Shown: positions 27,727-36,055 of the stretch, piece after piece
How the letters are laid out: every line of letters starts with the position of its first letter
Numbering within the stretch: the stretch's first letter is position 1
Source of the DNA: Pseudomonas benzenivorans
GTDB taxonomy: Bacteria > Pseudomonadota > Gammaproteobacteria > Pseudomonadales > Pseudomonadaceae
Direction of reading: 5' to 3'
Length of the DNA: 64,000 bases
NCBI RefSeq assembly: GCF_033547155.1
Contig: NZ_CP137892.1
Coordinates: 992,001-1,056,000, forward strand
The notes under the pieces: generated by a model
What the model saw: the letters and a program-made list of their open reading frames with translations, nothing else
Databases searched by the model: none
Told to the model about the DNA's origin: nothing
Made by a program: the position numbers and the translations under genes

Positions 27727-28311
27727 ATGCTGCATCGCCTGCTGTTTGGACTGATGGCCGTCGCCAGCCTGACCCTGGTCGGTTGTGCTCACAGCCCGCA
27801 ACAACTCAGCCCGCAACCGAAGATCAACAGCCCCCTGGCCGCCGTCGGCCAGGGCCAGCCGGTGGTGGTGCGCGTGGTGGACGGACGCCCGTCGCCGGTA
27901 CTCGGCACTCGCGGCGGCCTGTATCCGGAAACCAGCGCCATCAGCGTCAGCGGCCAGGACATCCTGCCCAAGCTGCAGGCCCAGGCCGAGGCCGCGGTGC
28001 GCCTGCTCGGCTTCACCCCGACGCCGAACGCCTACAACGCGCCGCAACTGACCCTGACCCTGGCCGAGCTGAAGTACCAGTCGCCGAAAGAGGGGCTGTA
28101 CGTCACCGAGTCCGACATCACCGCTACCTTCCGCGCCGATGTGCAGAACAGCTCGCGCCGCTACAGCGGCCGCTACGGTGCCTCGCTGAACCAGCGTTTT
28201 GGCATGGCGCCGAACCAGGAAACCAACACCAAGCTGGTCAGCGACGTGTTGAGCGACGCGCTGACCCGCGCCTTCAAGGACCCGACCATCGGCCAGCTGT
28301 TGCTCCAGTGA
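27727..28311 (+). CDS. YajG family lipoprotein
   Basis: 194 residues from ATG 27727. Lipoprotein signal with LTLVGC lipobox. YajG hallmarks: PQPKINSPLAAVGQGQPV and VDGRPSPVLGTRGGLYP, then a mixed alpha/beta domain ending in a helical VSDVLSDALTRAF. An ATG two codons upstream (27721) sits too close to the GGAG site (2 bases), while 27727 has 8 bases. Outer- or inner-membrane-anchored periplasmic protein; function unknown in general, associated with envelope or peptidoglycan genes in E. coli. Confidence 0.88.
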   Translation: MLHRLLFGLMAVASLTLVGCAHSPQQLSPQPKINSPLAAVGQGQPVVVRVVDGRPSPVLGTRGGLYPETSAISVSGQDILPKLQAQAEAAVRLLGFTPTPNAYNAPQLTLTLAELKYQSPKEGLYVTESDITATFRADVQNSSRRYSGRYGASLNQRFGMAPNQETNTKLVSDVLSDALTRAFKDPTIGQLLLQ

Positions 28312-28327
28312 GCAGGCAGCCGTAGAT

Positions 28328-28355
28328 AAAAAGCCCGGACATGTCCGGGCTTTTT
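28328..28355 (+). terminator. Terminator after YajG-like gene
   Basis: Symmetric AAAAAGCCCGGAC...GTCCGGGCTTTTT, 18-base GC palindrome GCCCGGACATGTCCGGGC flanked by A and T runs; works on both strands. Confidence 0.92.
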
Positions 28356-28375
28356 CTTGGGCGTTGCGCGGTTTT

Positions 28376-28582
28376 TCAGGCCGCTTCGGCGTACAGCTCC
28401 GGCAGGCTCAGGCCGGTGCGCCGGTCGATGTCCGGCAGGTCGTAGTGCTCGTGGCCGCCGAGGGCGCAATAGATCAGCCATTGGTGGTCGTGCACGTTGA
28501 AGGACAGGCCGTCGATCAGATCTTGCACCTCGTCCAGCGAGTCGATCAGGTAGTCGCGGTCTAGGGGTTGTGGATTGAGCAT
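28376..28582 (-). CDS. Small acidic hypothetical protein
   Basis: 68 residues from ATG 28582 (GGAGA site). Sequence MLNPQPLDRDYLIDSLDEVQ, then DLIDGLSFNVHDHQWLIYCA and LSLPELYAEAA. Acidic, with two His/Asp pairs (HDHQ, GHEHYD) that could hold a metal, but no family is recognised. The frame extends upstream to 28654 without ribosome site. Convergent with the YajG-like gene across the shared terminator. Confidence 0.65.
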   Translation of the reverse strand: MLNPQPLDRDYLIDSLDEVQDLIDGLSFNVHDHQWLIYCALGGHEHYDLPDIDRRTGLSLPELYAEAA

Positions 28583-28874
28583 GGCAGGGTCTCCGTGACG
28601 GATTGAATACGCTGCCGTACGGCGATCACGGTGGCGTAACTGAATAGAATTCAAACCCTAGGCCAGCATTGTGACGATTATGGGGCGTATTCAGACGATT
28701 TTGGGATAGCGGCCGCGTTCGTCGGGAGCAAAACTTATAACCACGGGGCTCCGGTAAACTGCCCGGCGTATTTTTCTCCGCTCCGCTCGCACCCAATCGG
28801 CCGAGCGGGGCGGGATCGTCCCTATTGTGGTGCGCCTGGCCCGGCCATGCACCGTTGTGATGTGGAGGTTGTCG

Positions 28875-29159
28875 ATGTCCCTGCAGGCGCTCTGGTCGCT
28901 GTTTCTCGCCCACCCGGCCCAGCTGGCCAACTCCCTGGCACTGTTCTTCGCGGTGGCGGGGGCCTGGCTGCTGCTGGCCACCCGTCTGCGTGAGCAGCGC
29001 GGCCTGGCCCGTTTGGCGGCCGAGAACGAGCTCGAAGGCGGCGCCCAGGCCAGCCTGCTGAGCGAGGCGACGTTACGGATGAACCGCTTCTTCTATCGCT
29101 TCGGCTATAGCTGCCTGGGGCTGGCGCTGGCGGTTTCCGGAATCAGCACCAGGTTGTGA
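28875..29159 (+). CDS. Small membrane protein, hypothetical
   Basis: 94 residues with two hydrophobic segments: ANSLALFFAVAGAWLLLAT (about 18-36) and FGYSCLGLALAVSGIST (about 75-91). Between them a charged helix RLAAENELEGGAQASLL. GGAGG ribosome site. No family recognised. It stands alone, followed by a strong terminator, so it is likely a real transcription unit. Confidence 0.7.
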   Translation: MSLQALWSLFLAHPAQLANSLALFFAVAGAWLLLATRLREQRGLARLAAENELEGGAQASLLSEATLRMNRFFYRFGYSCLGLALAVSGISTRL

Positions 29160-29178
29160 GCGGCGCGGTGGAATCAGA

Positions 29179-29206
29179 AAAAAGGCAGCCTGCGGGCTGC
29201 CTTTTT
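29179..29206. terminator. Bidirectional terminator
   Basis: Stem AAAAAGGCAGCC / GGCTGCCTTTTT with a TGCG loop, between convergent genes. Confidence 0.92.
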
Positions 29207-29222
29207 GCATTGCTGGCTGCCC

Positions 29223-30386
29223 CTAGAGCGGCAAGCCGGCCTTGACCCGGTACTGGTTGCGTACCGGATTGGCGTACTGCAGCACCAGGTAGGGCTGCTG
29301 CTCGGCCGGGCAGGCGGCCAGCCGCTGCTGCCACTGCGCCTGGGCGGCGGCCAGCTCCTCGGCCGGGAACAGCTGGGCGGCGTCGGGTACCTGCAGCTCG
29401 GGATCGCGTTCGCTCCACATGGCATAGGCCAGGTAATGCACCGGGAACAGGCGATAGCCGCCGAGTATCTGCTTGTCCATCTCGGCGGCCAGCTGCTTGC
29501 TGTCCTCCAGGCCGCGGCTCAGCGGCTCGCCGAAGTGCACGTGCACGCGCCCCTTGTAGCCGGTGATACCCAGGGCGATGCTCTGGTCGTCCTCACCGGG
29601 GGCCTTGTCGTAGCGACCGGTGCTGGCGCGCACGAACAGTTCGCGGGCCTTGGCCTGGTCGCAGGGGTCGTATTCGTAGCTGATCGACACCGGAGTCAGC
29701 TTGAGCGAGGCGATGACCTCGGCGAAGGCCTCGTCCTTGCGGCTCATGTGGAACATCTTGAGGATCGCCGAATCGGTGCGGTCGTCGCCGTCCTTGGCGC
29801 GCCCCTCGGCTTGGGCGATCCAGACCGACTCGCCGTCCTGGCGGATCGAGTGATTGATGTAGGCCGACAGCAGCTGGTAGGCGGCGAGTTTCTCGCGGCG
29901 GCCGCTGAGCGAGCGGTGCACGATGAAGCTCTTGTTCAGGCGCATCAGGTCGCTGACGAAGGGCTTCTGTAGCAGGTTGTCGCCGATGGCGATGCGCGGT
30001 GTCGGCAGGCCGGCGTGATACACCGCATAGTTGACGAAGGCCGGGTCCATGACGATATCGCGGTGGTTGGCCAGGAACAGGTAGGCGCTGCCCGGCTTGA
30101 GCCGCTCGACGCCGGAGTAGGTGACGCCGTCGGTGGCGCGCTCGATGGTGCGGTCGACGTAGTGTTCGATCTTGTCCTGCAGCGCCCGCACCGAGGCGAC
30201 CGGGCGGAATTCACGGCGCAGCCGATAGGCTATAAGGGGTTTGAGCAGCCAGCCCAGGGAGTCGGCCAGGCGCGGAAAGCGGAACTGGGTGAGGATGTCG
30301 AGGAACGCCTCGTCGGCCAGCAGGCGTGCCAGTACGGCAGGGACTTCGGCGTCGGCGTAGGGTCGGATGGCATCGAATTCGCCCAT
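29223..30386 (-). CDS. PlsC-type 1-acylglycerol-phosphate acyltransferase family protein
   Basis: 387 residues. The acyltransferase HX4D motif is NHRDIVMD; substrate-pocket stretches YLFLANHRD and AQAEGRAKDG follow (the usual FPEG-like motif is diverged to AEGR). No clear transmembrane anchor at the N-terminus, and the protein is longer than ordinary PlsC (about 240 residues), with extra helical N- and C-terminal parts. Pseudomonas carries this family as a separate conserved acyltransferase. Two adjacent ATG codons occur (30389, 30386); the second has better spacing from AAGAGAG. Lipid substrate unknown. Confidence 0.82.
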   Translation of the reverse strand: MGEFDAIRPYADAEVPAVLARLLADEAFLDILTQFRFPRLADSLGWLLKPLIAYRLRREFRPVASVRALQDKIEHYVDRTIERATDGVTYSGVERLKPGSAYLFLANHRDIVMDPAFVNYAVYHAGLPTPRIAIGDNLLQKPFVSDLMRLNKSFIVHRSLSGRREKLAAYQLLSAYINHSIRQDGESVWIAQAEGRAKDGDDRTDSAILKMFHMSRKDEAFAEVIASLKLTPVSISYEYDPCDQAKARELFVRASTGRYDKAPGEDDQSIALGITGYKGRVHVHFGEPLSRGLEDSKQLAAEMDKQILGGYRLFPVHYLAYAMWSERDPELQVPDAAQLFPAEELAAAQAQWQQRLAACPAEQQPYLVLQYANPVRNQYRVKAGLPL

Positions 30387-30501
30387 CATGCTCTCTTGTC
30401 GTAGTTCGGCTGCGGTTAACAGGCCTGTTGTGGGGGAGTGCCCGGTATTCGGGGCCAGCAATAGACCGGCGATTATACGCGCAAGTCACACGGAGACCGC
30501 G

Positions 30502-30684
30502 ATGCTGGAAACCCAGGCGTATCGATGCCCCTACTGCGGCGAGACGGTCGAGGCGTTGCTCGACCTGTCCGCCGGCGATCAGCAATACATCGAGGATTGC
30601 CCGGTGTGCTGCCGGCCGATCCTCTTCGATCTGCGCAGCGATGGCGTAGACTGGATCTTGGATGTCCGTGGGGAAAACGACTGA
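30502..30684 (+). CDS. CPXCG-motif zinc-ribbon protein
   Basis: 60 residues with two CPxC knuckles (CPYCGE near residue 9, CPVCCRP near residue 36), a treble-clef or zinc-ribbon arrangement. Annotated widely as CPXCG motif-containing cysteine-rich protein. Small soluble protein, function unknown. GGAG ribosome site; its stop overlaps the next start by one base, so the two genes are coupled. Confidence 0.85.
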   Translation: MLETQAYRCPYCGETVEALLDLSAGDQQYIEDCPVCCRPILFDLRSDGVDWILDVRGEND

Positions 30685-30944
30685 TGCAACGCATCTACGA
30701 GCCGCTGGACCTGATGGAGGGCGAGCTGCTGCTGGGCATGCTGGCCAGCGAGGGTATCGAGGCCCATCTCACCGGCCGCGACCTGCTCGGCGCCGTCGGC
30801 GAGTTGCCGACCTGCGGCCTGCTCGGCCTGATGGTCGAGGACCCTCAGGCCGAGCGCGCGCAGCAGCTGATCGCCGCGTACAATGCCGCGCAACCGCTGC
30901 CCGGCGATGAGCCGGAGAACACACAGGGCGTCCTCATCTGTTGA
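30684..30944 (+). CDS. DUF2007 family putative signal-transducing protein
   Basis: 86 residues. Opens MQRIYEPLDLMEGELLLGML with EGIEAHLTGRDLLGAVGELP and LMVEDPQAERAQQLI, the ACT-like beta-alpha-beta pattern of DUF2007. The ATG overlaps the TGA of the zinc-ribbon gene, so both are translated from one mRNA. The family is thought to bind a small ligand, but this is unproven. Confidence 0.85.
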   Translation: MQRIYEPLDLMEGELLLGMLASEGIEAHLTGRDLLGAVGELPTCGLLGLMVEDPQAERAQQLIAAYNAAQPLPGDEPENTQGVLIC

Positions 30945-30981
30945 TCGGCATGGGGCCGCCCACCTGACATCGAGTTGCCCC

Positions 30982-31599
30982 ATGAGTGGACGTTATGCCC
31001 TGTTCCGCTGGTCGCCGACGTTCGCGGCGCTGCCCGGCTTTCCCGCCGACCAGCTGCCCCACTGGAATATCGCCCCCAATGCCCAGGTGTTGCTGCTGCG
31101 CCACGTCGCCGGCGAGCGCCAACTGAGCCGTGCCCGCTGGGGGTTGACCCCGCCCTGGCTGACCGACCTGTCGAAGACCCCGGCCCAGGCGCGTGCCGAG
31201 ACCCTGGCCGAGCAGCCGATGTTTCGCCAGGCCTTTCGCCAGCGCCGCGGTCTGTTGCCGGCCAACGGCTTCTATGAGTGGCGCGGCAGCGTGCGCAAGC
31301 ACCCGTACTGGATGACCGGCGAGGGTTCGCTGCTGTATTTCGCCGCGCTGTGGGAGGCCTATCCGGTCGAGGGGCATGTCTACCTCAGCACCGCACTGGT
31401 GACCCAGGCGGCGGCGAACCAGCGGCGGCCATTGATTCTCGACGAGGCGGGGCAGGCGGCCTGGCTGGCCGAGGACACGCCCCAGGCGGAGCTGCTGGCC
31501 CTGCTGAGCGCGGCACAGCAGCCCTTGCGCGAGCGGGTGCTGGCCAACCTGGTCAACGATCCCAGGCTCGATGGTCCCGAGTGCCTGACTCCGCTGTAG
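30982..31599 (+). CDS. SRAP (YedK/HMCES)-family protein with degenerate active site
   Basis: 205 residues, clear SOS-response-associated peptidase fold: N-terminal SGRYALF, NIAPNAQVLLLR, RARWGLTPPWL, GFYEWRG, and the C-terminal VNDPRLDGPECLTPL. SRAP proteins crosslink abasic sites in single-stranded DNA through Cys2. Here residue 2 is Ser (ATG AGT), the residue aligned with YedK Asn75 is Gln69, and the His160 loop IHDRRP is shortened to NQRRP (146-150); only Glu99 is kept. I expect no normal crosslinking chemistry. Start ATG 30982 is the only one that gives the SRAP N-terminus. Confidence 0.88.
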   Translation: MSGRYALFRWSPTFAALPGFPADQLPHWNIAPNAQVLLLRHVAGERQLSRARWGLTPPWLTDLSKTPAQARAETLAEQPMFRQAFRQRRGLLPANGFYEWRGSVRKHPYWMTGEGSLLYFAALWEAYPVEGHVYLSTALVTQAAANQRRPLILDEAGQAAWLAEDTPQAELLALLSAAQQPLRERVLANLVNDPRLDGPECLTPL

Positions 31600-31701
31600 T
31601 CGCGCCGGAACCCGGCAGCGGAGGTACTGGCCATTGCGTCGACTGTTGCCCGCGACAGGTCGGCGGCCTAGCATACGGGCTTATTCAGATGGAGATTCAG
31701 C

Positions 31702-32523
31702 ATGAAGCAGTTGTCGTCATTCACCGCGTTGACCGCGGCCCTGCTGCTGGCAGGATGCCAGGCCGTGAACACCACCAGTGGCGGTGCGGTGGGGGTCGAG
31801 CGCAAGCAGTACATGTTCAGCATGCTCTCGAGTCAGGAGGTCAACCAGATGTACGCCCAGTCCTACCAGCAGACCCTGGGGGAGGCGGCGAGCAAGGGCA
31901 AGCTGGATAGAAGCAGCACCAACGCCAAGCGCCTGCAGGCGATCACCGACCGGCTGATCGCCAAGGCGCCGATCTTCCGTCCCGATGCCGCGCAGTGGCA
32001 GTGGGAGGTCAACCTGATCAAGAGCGACGAGCTCAATGCCAACTGCGGACCCGGCGGCAAGATCTTCTTCTACAGCGGCCTGATGGACAGGCTCAACCTC
32101 ACCGACGATGAGATCGCCGCGATCATGGGCCATGAGATGGCCCATGCCCTGCGCGAGCACAGCCGCGAGGCCATGTCCAAGGCCTACGGCCTGGGGCTCG
32201 CCAAGCAGGGGGCGGGCGCCTTGCTCGGCCTGGGCGAGGGCACCATGGCCATCGCCGACGCGGCGGTGGAATACGGCATGACGCTGCCCAACAGCCGCGG
32301 CAACGAGAACGAGGCCGACCTGATCGGGCTGGAGTTGGCCGCCCGGGCCGGCTACAACCCCAATGCCGCCATCAGCCTGTGGCAGAAGATGGCCCAGGCC
32401 AGCAATGGCGCGCCGCCGGAGTTCATGAGCACGCACCCCTCTTCGAGCAGCCGGATCGCCGCGCTGCAGGCGGCCATTCCCAAGGTCATGCCGCTCTACG
32501 AACAGGCCAAAGCCGCGCGCTGA
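31702..32523 (+). CDS. M48 family metalloprotease, lipoprotein
   Basis: 273 residues. Lipoprotein signal with LLLAGC lipobox. Zinc motif HEMAHALREH (about 150) and the downstream glutamate in RGNENEADLIGLELAARAGY, the standard M48 (LoiP/YcaL/BepA-like) arrangement, so the active site looks complete. Probably acts at the outer membrane on misfolded outer-membrane proteins, by family. Starts alone; ribosome site GGAG in ATGGAGATTCAGC. Confidence 0.92.
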   Translation: MKQLSSFTALTAALLLAGCQAVNTTSGGAVGVERKQYMFSMLSSQEVNQMYAQSYQQTLGEAASKGKLDRSSTNAKRLQAITDRLIAKAPIFRPDAAQWQWEVNLIKSDELNANCGPGGKIFFYSGLMDRLNLTDDEIAAIMGHEMAHALREHSREAMSKAYGLGLAKQGAGALLGLGEGTMAIADAAVEYGMTLPNSRGNENEADLIGLELAARAGYNPNAAISLWQKMAQASNGAPPEFMSTHPSSSSRIAALQAAIPKVMPLYEQAKAAR

Positions 32524-32600
32524 TTGCGGCGGGCTGCCCATTCGCCCAGTGCCCGGTCTCCGGCGCTGGGCGTTTTCGTTTCCCTGCACAAGGAGCGGCC

Positions 32601-33590
32601 GTGAAGCTTGCCGTGTTCGGTGCCACCGGCCTGCTGGGCCATCATGCCGCCCGCGCCATCAAGGCGGCGGGCCATCAGTTGCGGCTGATTCACCGCCCGT
32701 CTTCGCGTATCGAGCGCCTCGCCTATCTGGGGGCCGAGTGTCGGGCTGCCGAGTTGTTCGACCATGCCGAGTTGTGCCGGGCGCTGGACGGCGTCGATGG
32801 CGTGCTGTTCTGCGCCGGCCACTACCCGAGCCAGCCTCGGCGCTGGCAGGATGAGGTGGCCTGTGCCCTGGACCAGAGCAATCACTTCTATGCCGCCTGC
32901 CTGGCCGCCGAGGTGCCGCGCATCCTCTATGTCGGTGCGGCTATCGCGCTGCCGCGGCATCCGCAGGGGGTGGCCGGGCACGAGGGGCTGTTCTACGAGG
33001 GCATGCCACGCTGGCGCAATCCTTATCTGCTGTGCAAATGGGCCCTGGACGAGCAGGCCCGCGAGCAGGCCCGCTGTGGTTTACCGGTGGTGATCGCGAT
33101 TCCGGGCATGGCCCTGGGCGCCTTCGATGCCGGCCCGAGCACCGGGCGGCTGATCACCGCGATCGCCAACGGCGTGATGCGCTACTTCGTGCCGGGCCGG
33201 CGCAACCTGATCGACGCGGCGGAGGCCGGGCGCGGGCTGTTGCTGGCCCTGGAGCGGGGCCGGGTTGGCGAACGCTATCTGCTCACCGGGCAGAATATCC
33301 AGCTGGCCGAGCTCACCGGCCGCATCGCGGAGCTGGTGGGTGTGCCGGCGCCGCGGCCGATGCCCCTGGCGCTGGCCCGGGGTGTGGCGGCACTGGGCCG
33401 GTTACGCTATCGGCTGACCGGGCAGGCACCTTTGCTGGACGACACGGCGCTGGCGGTGATGGCGGGGGGGCAATACCTCGACGGCAGCAAGGCGCGCGAG
33501 GAACTGGGATTCGTTGCCGAGCAAACCCTGGATGACACCCTGGGCCGGGCCATCCAGTGGTTTCGCGAGAACGGTTATATCGAGGGGTGA
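32601..33590 (+). CDS. Extended SDR / NmrA-like NAD(P)-binding protein
   Basis: 329 residues, GTG start with AAGGAG nine bases upstream. N-terminal GATGLLGHH dinucleotide motif; PYLLCKWALDEQ corresponds to the YxxxK region of extended SDR proteins (Y-x3-K visible as YLLCK). C-terminal part holds RLITAIANGVMRYFVPG and a helix LDDTLGRAIQWFRENGYI, as in dihydroflavonol-reductase-like epimerases. Substrate unknown. It is separated from the M48 gene by 77 bases and from the convergent next gene by 8 bases. Confidence 0.85.
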   Translation: MKLAVFGATGLLGHHAARAIKAAGHQLRLIHRPSSRIERLAYLGAECRAAELFDHAELCRALDGVDGVLFCAGHYPSQPRRWQDEVACALDQSNHFYAACLAAEVPRILYVGAAIALPRHPQGVAGHEGLFYEGMPRWRNPYLLCKWALDEQAREQARCGLPVVIAIPGMALGAFDAGPSTGRLITAIANGVMRYFVPGRRNLIDAAEAGRGLLLALERGRVGERYLLTGQNIQLAELTGRIAELVGVPAPRPMPLALARGVAALGRLRYRLTGQAPLLDDTALAVMAGGQYLDGSKAREELGFVAEQTLDDTLGRAIQWFRENGYIEG

Positions 33591-33598
33591 GGCTGGCC

Positions 33599-34042
33599 TC
33601 AGGGCAGGGCCTTCTCCGCGTAGGGGCGGGCATCCAGGCCGAGCTGGGCGCGGAAGCTTTCCATGTCGAACATGGTGCAGATCTCCTGGACCTCGTTGGC
33701 GGGCGTCAAGGTCCAGAAGGCCATGGCCGAGATGCTCAGCACCTTGTCGCTGGGGGGGTAGCCCAGGGCCGGCTGCTCGATGGTGCCGATCAGGGTGCTC
33801 CAGGTGACCACCTTGTTGCCCTCGGCGACGCACTCCTCGACCACCACCTCCAGGTCCGGCATGGCGCGGCGGATTTCCCGCACCAGCTGGGCGAAAGACG
33901 GGCTGTTCAGCGGCCGCCCGGCGAAGGAGCTCTTGTACAGGAAGTCCTGGCTGTGCAGCTGCTCGACCAGGGCCAGGTGGCCCTTGTTCCAGGACAGGTC
34001 GATATGCCGACGAACCAGTTTTTTACGCTCTTCCAATGACAT
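33599..34042 (-). CDS. SnoaL-like ester cyclase family protein
   Basis: 147 residues, one NTF2-like cone fold (PF07366 type): SFAQLVREIRRAMPDLEVVVEE and NKVVTWSTLIGTI are typical. ATG 34042 has GGAGGG at good spacing. Standalone gene. Function unknown; SnoaL relatives bind hydrophobic ligands. Compare the second NTF2-fold protein at 40405. Confidence 0.85.
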   Translation of the reverse strand: MSLEERKKLVRRHIDLSWNKGHLALVEQLHSQDFLYKSSFAGRPLNSPSFAQLVREIRRAMPDLEVVVEECVAEGNKVVTWSTLIGTIEQPALGYPPSDKVLSISAMAFWTLTPANEVQEICTMFDMESFRAQLGLDARPYAEKALP

Positions 34043-34151
34043 GACGCCCTCCATGACGGCCAACGAGACTGAGCAAGATCTTGCGCAGGATATCAGCAGT
34101 CGTTCGGCTGGGGTATTGGCACCAACTGCTGCCCAGGGCCGTGGGCCAGCA

Positions 34152-34736
34152 TCAGGCCGCGCCGCCGAGCTTGAGCGCCTGGTAACCGCTGTAGAGCGCC
34201 AGCGTGGCGAAGGCGCAGGCCGCCAGGCGACGGATCAGGACCAGCGGCAGGCGCTCGGCGGCGAAGTTGCCGGCCAGTACCACCGGCACGTTGGCGAGCA
34301 GCATGCCCAGAGTGGTGCCGATCACCACCAGAACGAAGTGCGGGTATTGCGCGGCCAACATCACGGTGGCGACCTGGGTCTTGTCGCCCATCTCGGCGAG
34401 GAAGAAGGCGACCAGGGTGGTGAGGAAGGCGCCATGCTGCCTGAACCGGCTGCCCTCGTCCTCGTCCAGGCGATCGGGGATCAGCGTCCACAGCGCCACT
34501 GCGGCGAAGCTGGCGGCAAGCAGCCAGCCGATCTGGGCGGGGGCGAGCAGGCCGGCGACCCAGGTGCCGAGGGCTCCGGCGGCGAAATGGTTGGCCAGGG
34601 TGGCGGCGAGGATGCCGGCGATGATCGGCCAGGGGCGGCGGAAGCGTGCGGCCAACAGCAAGGCGAGCAGCTGCGTCTTGTCGCCGATTTCGGCCAGGGC
34701 GACGATCAGGGTCGGGACGAACAGGGATTCCAGCAT
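34152..34736 (-). CDS. TMEM165/GDT1 family membrane transporter
   Basis: 194 residues, about six membrane segments in two homologous halves, each carrying the family motif E-x-G-D-K-T-Q (EIGDKTQ near residue 16 and EMGDKTQ near 114). Members transport Mn2+ or Ca2+ out of the cytosol. The 184-base leader on the same strand contains a long hairpin (34766-34814); Mn-responsive leaders are common in this family but I could not match the known riboswitch. Confidence 0.9.
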   Translation of the reverse strand: MLESLFVPTLIVALAEIGDKTQLLALLLAARFRRPWPIIAGILAATLANHFAAGALGTWVAGLLAPAQIGWLLAASFAAVALWTLIPDRLDEDEGSRFRQHGAFLTTLVAFFLAEMGDKTQVATVMLAAQYPHFVLVVIGTTLGMLLANVPVVLAGNFAAERLPLVLIRRLAACAFATLALYSGYQALKLGGAA

Positions 34737-34765
34737 CGAAGTTCCAGAGGGGCGGGTCGACTCGG

Positions 34766-34814
34766 CTATGACACGTACGACCTTCCCGCCCCGGGTGAGG
34801 TGTGCGTGTCATAG
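34766..34814 (-). promoter_or_regulatory. Structured leader hairpin of the GDT1 gene
   Basis: Arms CTATGACACG and CGTGTCATAG (10 bp perfect), enclosing a smaller hairpin (ACCT/AGGT, CCC/GGG) on the minus strand, 30 bases before the start codon. Could be an RNA regulator or an operator. Confidence 0.5.
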
Positions 34815-35029
34815 GTCTTGTCAAACCCTGGCGCTTGCCGCGTACTGCTGTGGGCAAGCCGCCGATCCGCTGGGCGGACCTCGGGTCGCGCGCGCCATGG
34901 CCGGTTGACCAAGTATGTTGACGCGCGCCGGGCGAGCGGGCATTGCTGCGGCGCTCGCGGGAGACTACTCCCCTAGGACGGGCGCATTGTGCCCAGTCGA
35001 CCGGTTTCGGGCAAGGCCGATCTGCCGGC

Positions 35030-36028
35030 TCAGCGCGGGCTGGCGCGATAGACGCGAAAGCCGTCGGCCTCGGCCAGGGTCTGGCAGGGGCCCAGGTGCT
35101 GTTCGATCAGCGGTGGGTATTTGAGGAAGCTGTTGGCCACCAGGCGCAGCTGGCCGTGCGGCTGCAGGTGTTGGGCCGCCTGGCGCAACAGCTGTTCGGT
35201 CGCCTGGTAGTGGGTGTGTACGCCCTGGTGGAAGGGCGGGTTGCTGAGAATGGCACTCAGCGCCCTGGGCGCGGCCGCGATGCCGTCGCCGCTGATGACC
35301 TCGGCCTCCAGGCGGTTCGCCGCCAGGGTCAGGCGGCTGCTGGTCACGGCGAAGGCGTCGACATCCAGCAGCGTCACCTGGCTCTCGGGGTAGCGCCGTT
35401 TCAGGGCTGCGCCGAGCACGCCGGCGCCGCAGCCGAAGTCCAGCAGATGGCCGCTCGGCAGCTGTTCCAGGTGCTGCAGCAGCAGGGCGCTGCCAAGGTC
35501 CAGGCGGCCATGGCTGAATACTCCGGGCAGGCTGACCACCTGCAGCGGGCCGTCCTCCAGCTGCAGGCTGTAGTGTCGGGCCAGGGCCTGCAGGTCGGGG
35601 GTGGCAGGCACCTGCTCCACCTGCACCTGCCACAGTTGACAGTGGCGGGCGCTGTCGAGCTTGCGCGGCGTGCCGAAGGCCGCCAGCTGCTTGGCCGCGC
35701 GCTCGATGCCGGCGCGCTTCTCGCCGACCAGAAACAGCGGGCGACCGCCCAGGCGGGCGGCCAGGGCGGTCAGCAGGTAGTCGGTCAGTTCGCGGGATTT
35801 CGGCAGGAACAGCACCGCGGCTTCCCACGCCTGCTCCGTCGGGCTGACGCCGAACTGGCTGCGTCCGGTGAAGCGACTCTCCAGGGCGCCCTGCTCGCCG
35901 GCGTGCCAGCTCCAGCCGCGGGCTTCGGGCAGGTGGCCGAGCAGGTCGTCGGCCGGCAGCCCGGCCAGCAGGGTCTGGCCGGCAAAGAGTTCGGCCTGGC
36001 GCAGCAGCACTTCGCTTCGCGGGTCCAT
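35030..36028 (-). CDS. rsmC: 16S rRNA m2G1207 methyltransferase
   Basis: 332 residues. The N-terminal half is the inactive RsmC/RsmD-like MTase domain; the C-terminal half holds the SAM motif [10 protein letters not shown] and the catalytic LSNPPFH (NPPF) of N2-guanine methyltransferases. Methylates G1207 of 16S rRNA. ATG 36028 has GAGGAGAG upstream; another ATG five codons earlier has no site. It ends the hprA-rsmC minus-strand unit, in PAO1-like order as I remember (PA4626-PA4627). Confidence 0.92.
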   Translation of the reverse strand: MDPRSEVLLRQAELFAGQTLLAGLPADDLLGHLPEARGWSWHAGEQGALESRFTGRSQFGVSPTEQAWEAAVLFLPKSRELTDYLLTALAARLGGRPLFLVGEKRAGIERAAKQLAAFGTPRKLDSARHCQLWQVQVEQVPATPDLQALARHYSLQLEDGPLQVVSLPGVFSHGRLDLGSALLLQHLEQLPSGHLLDFGCGAGVLGAALKRRYPESQVTLLDVDAFAVTSSRLTLAANRLEAEVISGDGIAAAPRALSAILSNPPFHQGVHTHYQATEQLLRQAAQHLQPHGQLRLVANSFLKYPPLIEQHLGPCQTLAEADGFRVYRASPR

Positions 36029-36055
36029 ATGCTCTCCTCGCAAAAGCCGCGAAGC

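Noticed and set aside
34737..34920. yybP-ykoY manganese riboswitch before the GDT1 gene
   Set aside because: The conserved core sequence could not be found; only an unexplained stem is reported.
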